Shown here piece by piece: positions 59,696 through 64,000 of a stretch of DNA of 64,000 bases; positions within the stretch are counted from its first letter, which is position 1; every line of letters begins with the position of its first letter. The stretch comes from Candidatus Enterococcus myersii (GTDB taxonomy: Bacteria > Bacillota > Bacilli > Lactobacillales > Enterococcaceae): NCBI RefSeq assembly GCF_017316025.1, contig NZ_JAFLVT010000005.1, positions 1 to 64,000 of the forward strand, given 5' to 3'. The notes beneath the pieces are model-generated. The model had not been told where the DNA came from, ran no database searches, and saw only the letters and a program-made list of their open reading frames with translations. The position numbers were made by a program, and so were the translations under genes.

Positions 59696-59941
59696 CTTTT
59701 GAAATTGGAAGTTGGAAAAGAAGTATTCAGCTTATTGCAACAGAAGTTAATTTTAGACTACCGTTTATTTTATAAATAGTAACGAAAATTATATTCATAT
59801 CCTAGCTTTCTTAAAAAATATTTGTTAAAAAGTGACTTATGTTTTTTGCCGCTTTATCTAATTTTGTGAAATTAAATAATTTCGTGAAGCTTTTCTTATT
59901 TTGGGTTATAGTTAGAATAGTCAGATAAAAGGAGTGGTAGA

Positions 59942-61006
59942 ATGCGCGTTTTTGCTAGCCCCCAAGTTTATATCCAAGGATTTGCGGCTTTTCAAACAGA
60001 ACTTTTATGCTTGCAACGATTAGGTAAAAAAGCCTTGATTGTGACTGATGCATTTGTGATGCAGATGGTAGGAGAGCAGTTGGTAGAGAATTTAAACAGA
60101 GTAGAAATTGAAAGTGCCGCTGTTTTAGTAGATGACAGCAGTCAAGCAACTTTCTTTGCAAAGACTAAAGAGATGATTCAAACTGCTAATTATCAATTTA
60201 TCATTGCTTTAGGGGGTGGGAAGGCAATGGATTTAGGGAAAATGGTTGCAAATAACAATCACTTACCTGTTGCCGTCTTACCTACATCGGCAGCGACGGA
60301 TGCTGCTACGTCGCGAATTTCTGTTATTTATGATGAGGCAGGAAATTTTGTACGCTATAATTTTTATGCTAAAAATCCTGAAATCGTTCTAGTGGATACT
60401 AAAATTATCTTCGCGGCACCTCAAGAAATGCTAGTGGCAGGTTTTGCCGATGGTATTGCGACTTATATTGAGGCGCGAAGTGTTTGGGAGGATCAGGGCG
60501 TAAATATTGCTGGTGCCAAACCGACCCTAGCAGCGTTAAGTTTAGCTAAAACGTGTCACGACGTTTTAATACGTGATATTAAAAGTGCACTACGAGCACA
60601 AAAGGATGGCATCATAAATGCTGCTTTTGAAAATGTCGTAGAGTCCAATATTTTATTAAGTGGTTTGGGGTTTGAAAATGGCGGCTTGAGCTTGGCCCAT
60701 AGTTTTCATAACGTGATAATGGGAGATTGCCAATTGAGCGTAAGAGGCAGTCATGGTCAAATTGTTGCAGTGGGACTACTTTTACAGTTGTTAATTGAAA
60801 AAAGGAGAACAGAGTATGAGGATTACCGTCAATTATTTACGAGTTTGAAACTGCCGACTACCTTACCAGAACTTAATTTGAATTTATCTCAAACCATGAT
60901 TAGGAATCTAGCTAAGAAAATTTTATTAACGAAGCAAGCTGGAAATCACCTTGGTAAACAAGTAGATGAAGCAAAAATCAGCACGGCTTTAACTGAGTTA
61001 GCATAG
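59942..61006 (+). CDS. Glycerol-dehydrogenase-like (GldA family) NAD-dependent alcohol dehydrogenase
   Basis: 354 residues, AAAGGAG site. Family III metal-dependent alcohol dehydrogenase: NAD motif GGGKAMDLGK, then metal ligands Asp170 (FADGIATY), His253 (LAHSFHN) and a later His in GSHGQIVAVG, the GldA spacing. Glycerol or a related polyol is the likely substrate, but no dihydroxyacetone kinase is adjacent. A GAAATT-AAAT-AATTTC palindrome (59868-59883) lies upstream and could be an operator. It is 15 bases from pcp, so cotranscribed. Confidence 0.88.
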   Translation: MRVFASPQVYIQGFAAFQTELLCLQRLGKKALIVTDAFVMQMVGEQLVENLNRVEIESAAVLVDDSSQATFFAKTKEMIQTANYQFIIALGGGKAMDLGKMVANNNHLPVAVLPTSAATDAATSRISVIYDEAGNFVRYNFYAKNPEIVLVDTKIIFAAPQEMLVAGFADGIATYIEARSVWEDQGVNIAGAKPTLAALSLAKTCHDVLIRDIKSALRAQKDGIINAAFENVVESNILLSGLGFENGGLSLAHSFHNVIMGDCQLSVRGSHGQIVAVGLLLQLLIEKRRTEYEDYRQLFTSLKLPTTLPELNLNLSQTMIRNLAKKILLTKQAGNHLGKQVDEAKISTALTELA

Positions 61007-61021
61007 AAAGAAGAGCTTAAA

Positions 61022-61666
61022 ATGAAGATTTTAGTAACCGGATTTGATCCTTTTGATAAAGAAAAGATCAACCCCGCTTTAGAGGCGGTGCAACGTCTGC
61101 CAGAAGAAATTGCGGGAGCAAAAATTATTAAGTTGGAAATTCCAACAGTATTTGGACAAGCTGGTATAGTAGTTGGAAATGCCATTGAATTAAATAAACC
61201 TGATGTCGTAGTTAATATTGGTCAGGCGGGAGGACGCTTTGCGATTACACCTGAGAAGGTAGCGATTAATCTGGCTGATGCGCGAATTGCCGATAATGCC
61301 GGAAATCAGCCGCTTGACGAGACGATATTTACGGATGGGCAAACCGCGTATTTTACTCAATTACCGATAAAGGCCATGGTAGCGGCAATTAATGCTAAAG
61401 GACTTCCAGCGGCAGTTTCTTATACGGCGGGTAGTTTTGTTTGCAACTATATTATGTATTATGTGCAATACTTAATTGATAAAAAATATCCAAATTTAAA
61501 AGGTGGGTTTATCCACGTACCTTTCATTTTCGAACAGGTTGTTACAAAACCACAACAGCCCGCAATGAGTATAAATGACATTGTAATTGGTCTAACAGCA
61601 GCAATTGCCGCAATAGCTACTTCTGGGCAAGAAGATATCAAAATTGTTGGTGGAACAGAACACTAA
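61022..61666 (+). CDS. pcp: Pyroglutamyl-peptidase I
   Basis: 214 residues. Cysteine peptidase family C15 with [16 protein letters not shown] at the N-terminus, the Glu in TPEKVAINL, Cys141 (GSFVCNY) and His165 (GGFIHVPF). It removes N-terminal pyroglutamate; a classical test enzyme for enterococci. Cotranscribed with the preceding dehydrogenase. Confidence 0.95.
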   Translation: MKILVTGFDPFDKEKINPALEAVQRLPEEIAGAKIIKLEIPTVFGQAGIVVGNAIELNKPDVVVNIGQAGGRFAITPEKVAINLADARIADNAGNQPLDETIFTDGQTAYFTQLPIKAMVAAINAKGLPAAVSYTAGSFVCNYIMYYVQYLIDKKYPNLKGGFIHVPFIFEQVVTKPQQPAMSINDIVIGLTAAIAAIATSGQEDIKIVGGTEH

Positions 61667-61861
61667 TGTGACTTGCTGAAAAAATAAAATTACACTTACA
61701 TTTGTTTAAAATTAAGAAAAGTTGGAGGGATATTTCGGCTTTGAGACATAAAAGTAAAATTTATTAAAATTTTTTTCGTTTGTATAAATTTTTGCCTGTG
61801 GGTGAGGATTGATTCGTGGAGCCTGACAGGGATAATCTTTGACCGCATGATTTATTCACAT

Positions 61862-61911
61862 AAAAAAGCAATCCTCTGTTAAGAAAACTTAGCAGAGGAT
61901 TGCTTTTTTTT
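61862..61911. terminator. Bidirectional terminator between pcp and glnQ
   Basis: GCAATCCTCTGTTAAG/CTTAGCAGAGGATTGC with one G-U pair, flanked by A and T runs. Confidence 0.92.
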
Positions 61912-61918
61912 AATGTAA

Positions 61919-62656
61919 TTAGACGTTTAAGACCTTATCTAAGAAGTCTTTGGTCCGCGGATTAGTAGGATTATTGAAGACTTCATCTGGAGTGCCGTCT
62001 TCTAAAAATTTGCCGCCATCGCAAAATAAAACACGATTGGCAACTTCTTTTGCAAATCCCATCTCATGGGTAACGATGACCATTGTCATCCCTTGTTTGG
62101 CTAGTTTTTTCATGACATTTAAAACGTCACCAACCATTTCGGGATCTAGTGCTGAAGTTGGTTCGTCAAACAACATAATATCTGGGTTCATCGCCAATGC
62201 ACGCGCAATAGCGACACGTTGCTTTTGACCGCCAGACAAACTACCAGGCAGGGCGTCTTTTTTATCAGCTAAGCCAACTGTTTCCAATAAACTAACTGCC
62301 TTTTTTTCGGCATCTGATTTTGACATCCGACCAAGGTCGGTGGGTGCTAAAGTAATATTTTGCATCACGGATAGATGAGGAAACAAATTGAAATGTTGGA
62401 ATACCATCCCGATATGCTGACGAACCTTGTTGATGTTCGTTTCTTTAGCCATTAAGTGGGTACCATCAATTTCGATATCGCCACTGGTAGGTTCTTCTAG
62501 TCGGTTTAAGCAACGCAAAAATGTACTTTTACCTGAACCAGATGGGCCGATTACACACACAACTTCGCCTTCGTTAATTGTGATACTCATATCATTTAAG
62601 ACGGTATTGTCACCATATTTTTTAACTAAGTTGGTTACTTTAATTTTTTCTGCCAT
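61919..62656 (-). CDS. glnQ: Glutamine-type ABC transporter ATP-binding protein
   Basis: 245 residues, AAGGTGA site. Walker [21 protein letters not shown], signature [17 protein letters not shown], Walker [12 protein letters not shown], typical PAAT ATPase. It directly follows a fused binding-protein/permease gene (glnP-like) and is its energy subunit. This is the second polar amino-acid importer in the window. Confidence 0.93.
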   Translation of the reverse strand: MAEKIKVTNLVKKYGDNTVLNDMSITINEGEVVCVIGPSGSGKSTFLRCLNRLEEPTSGDIEIDGTHLMAKETNINKVRQHIGMVFQHFNLFPHLSVMQNITLAPTDLGRMSKSDAEKKAVSLLETVGLADKKDALPGSLSGGQKQRVAIARALAMNPDIMLFDEPTSALDPEMVGDVLNVMKKLAKQGMTMVIVTHEMGFAKEVANRVLFCDGGKFLEDGTPDEVFNNPTNPRTKDFLDKVLNV

Positions 62657-62657
62657 C

Positions 62658-64000
62658 TTATTTCACCTTCTTTTCTAAAACTTTCGCCAGACGAGTTAAG
62701 GCAGTAATTACGATTAAATACATAACACCGATAATTAGGTAAACGTAAGTACTTTGCATATTACGGGCTACGATGATTTTACCAGTCTGAAGCAATTCAA
62801 CAACCCCAATAACAGAAATAATGGTGGTGTCTTTTAGCGAGATAACAAATTGGTTAACAAATGATGGAATCATGATTTTAATAGCTTGGGGCAGTATAAT
62901 TTTGCGCATGGTATGGGTATAGCCTAACCCTAAACTACGAGAAGCTTCCATTTGTCCCACAGGAACTGCATTAATACCACCACGGACAATTTCAGCGATA
63001 TAGGCACTAGCATTCAGGGTTAATGTGATAACCCCAGCCGTATAGTCGGGAATGGTAAAGCCAATTGCATCTGATAAACCAAAGAAGATAAAGAAGGCGA
63101 GTACCATCATTGGAATCCCACGAATAATATCGACATAAATTGAAGCAAAAATACGTAAACCTTTGATTGGCGCAACGCTAAACAAACCAAAGATAACACC
63201 AATTGCAAGTGCTAATACAAAAGAGATTAAAGCCAGTGAGATTGTTTTCCATAATCCTTCTAGTAAAACTTTCCAGTTGTTTTTCAACAAACCGCCAATG
63301 GTTGACTCATCAACCGTAGATTTTTTTTGTTCGTTGCCATCAGCAATGTATTTATTTAAGATCTTGTCATATTCACCGGTCTGTTTCATTTCTTTTAAGG
63401 CTTCGTTAAACATTTCCAAAAGTTCCGGAGATTGTCCTTTTTTAACAGCAAAGCCATATGAACCGCCGCTTTCACGTTTGATTGGGGTAGCTAGTTCTTG
63501 TCCTTGGCTAATAGCATAGCCAATTACGGGATAGTCATCCATAATAGCGTCAATTTGCCCCCCGCGAACGGAATCATAAAGTCCGTCAGCTGTATCATAT
63601 TGTTTGATCGTGTAGCCATATTTATCTTTATTTTTTTGGAGGAAATCAGCACTTTCAGTTCCTATTTTCGCGCCAACTTTTTTTCCTTTTAAATCAGCAT
63701 AACTCTTGATTTCGTCATTGCCTTTTTTTATGGCTAATTGAATTCCCGATTCAAAATAAGGCTCAGAAAAATCAAAACTTTGTTTGCGTTCATCGGTGAT
63801 CGTCATCCCAGCAATCATAGCATCGGCTTGATTACCTTGAACTGCTTGGACAGCACCGGCAAAACCAATATGATTCCATTTTAATTTAAAACCTTGCATC
63901 TGGGCTGCTTTATTTAATAAGTCAACGTCAATACCTTCGTACTTATTATCTGTATTTTGAAATTCAAAAGGTGCAAAAGCAGTATCGCTGGCAATGACAT
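62658..64000 (-). CDS. glnP: Fused substrate-binding protein and permease (GlnP-like), 5' end outside window
   Basis: At least 446 residues, open through the right edge, so the N-terminus is missing. From the edge the translation reads [15 protein letters not shown], an SBP_bac_3 binding domain (about 1-225 of the visible part), followed by a permease domain with about five membrane segments and the EAA loop [19 protein letters not shown]. Lactococcal GlnP carries binding domains fused to the permease in this way; the number of binding domains cannot be seen here. An internal ATG at 63899 is not the start. Confidence 0.92.
   Translation of the reverse strand, partial: VIASDTAFAPFEFQNTDNKYEGIDVDLLNKAAQMQGFKLKWNHIGFAGAVQAVQGNQADAMIAGMTITDERKQSFDFSEPYFESGIQLAIKKGNDEIKSYADLKGKKVGAKIGTESADFLQKNKDKYGYTIKQYDTADGLYDSVRGGQIDAIMDDYPVIGYAISQGQELATPIKRESGGSYGFAVKKGQSPELLEMFNEALKEMKQTGEYDKILNKYIADGNEQKKSTVDESTIGGLLKNNWKVLLEGLWKTISLALISFVLALAIGVIFGLFSVAPIKGLRIFASIYVDIIRGIPMMVLAFFIFFGLSDAIGFTIPDYTAGVITLTLNASAYIAEIVRGGINAVPVGQMEASRSLGLGYTHTMRKIILPQAIKIMIPSFVNQFVISLKDTTIISVIGVVELLQTGKIIVARNMQSTYVYLIIGVMYLIVITALTRLAKVLEKKVK

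Overview
The window is a chromosomal segment of a low-GC Gram-positive coccus, most likely Enterococcus or a close relative in the Enterococcaceae. The evidence is a RexAB (AddAB-type) nuclease, a T-box-controlled pheST, the order pheST / glutamine-type ABC transporter / murI, an RNase PH-RdgB fusion, a WxL-type surface-protein cluster, a CIRCE-controlled hrcA-grpE-dnaK-dnaJ group, a tRNA-Leu without encoded CCA, strong GGAGG ribosome sites and many rho-independent terminators. No transposase, integrase, prophage module or CRISPR array was seen.

Layout. 1-6.2 kb: the 5' part of an Mga-like regulator, divergent from a five-gene WxL/DUF916 surface cluster (lectin-like protein, small sortase substrate, two WxL-like proteins, DUF916 membrane protein). 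6.2-8.1 kb: small genes of unknown function, a 19-codon leader-like ORF and a candidate structured RNA. 8.1-15 kb: FAD/NAD(P)-binding protein, an SOS-box-controlled YolD-like/OB-like gene pair, tRNA-Leu(CAG), a membrane-anchored EndA-type nuclease, small membrane proteins and a nitroreductase. 15-23 kb: signal peptidase I and rexB-rexA. 23-30 kb: HxlR regulator, T-box, pheS-pheT, DUF1275 protein, trpS. 29.7-36.2 kb: polar amino-acid ABC operon, murI, rph-rdgB fusion, phosphodiesterase, CBS protein. 36-41.7 kb: MscS channel, Na/Pi cotransporter, divergent fabI and fabZ-like genes with FabT-like operators, cyclophilin lipoprotein. 41.8-53.3 kb: MupG family protein, Nudix, alpha/beta hydrolase, obg, rnz-SDR, recJ-apt, trhO. 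53.5-59.7 kb: hemW and the heat-shock genes. 59.9-64 kb: glycerol-dehydrogenase-like gene, pcp, and glnQ plus a fused binding-protein/permease gene running off the end.

Most genes are housekeeping: DNA repair (RexAB, RecJ, EndA-type nuclease), tRNA charging and RNA processing (PheST, TrpS, RNase Z, RNase PH, TrhO), protein folding and export (LepB, chaperones, PPIase), envelope and lipid synthesis (MurI, FabI, MupG) and amino-acid uptake. The less ordinary parts are the WxL cluster with degenerate motifs; the LexA-type operator inside the promoter of the YolD-like pair; a FabZ homologue lacking the catalytic histidine; a branched RNA structure near 7.6 kb; and four unusually long two-part terminator hairpins. 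Start codons below were chosen by ribosome-site spacing, so several differ from the longest open frame.
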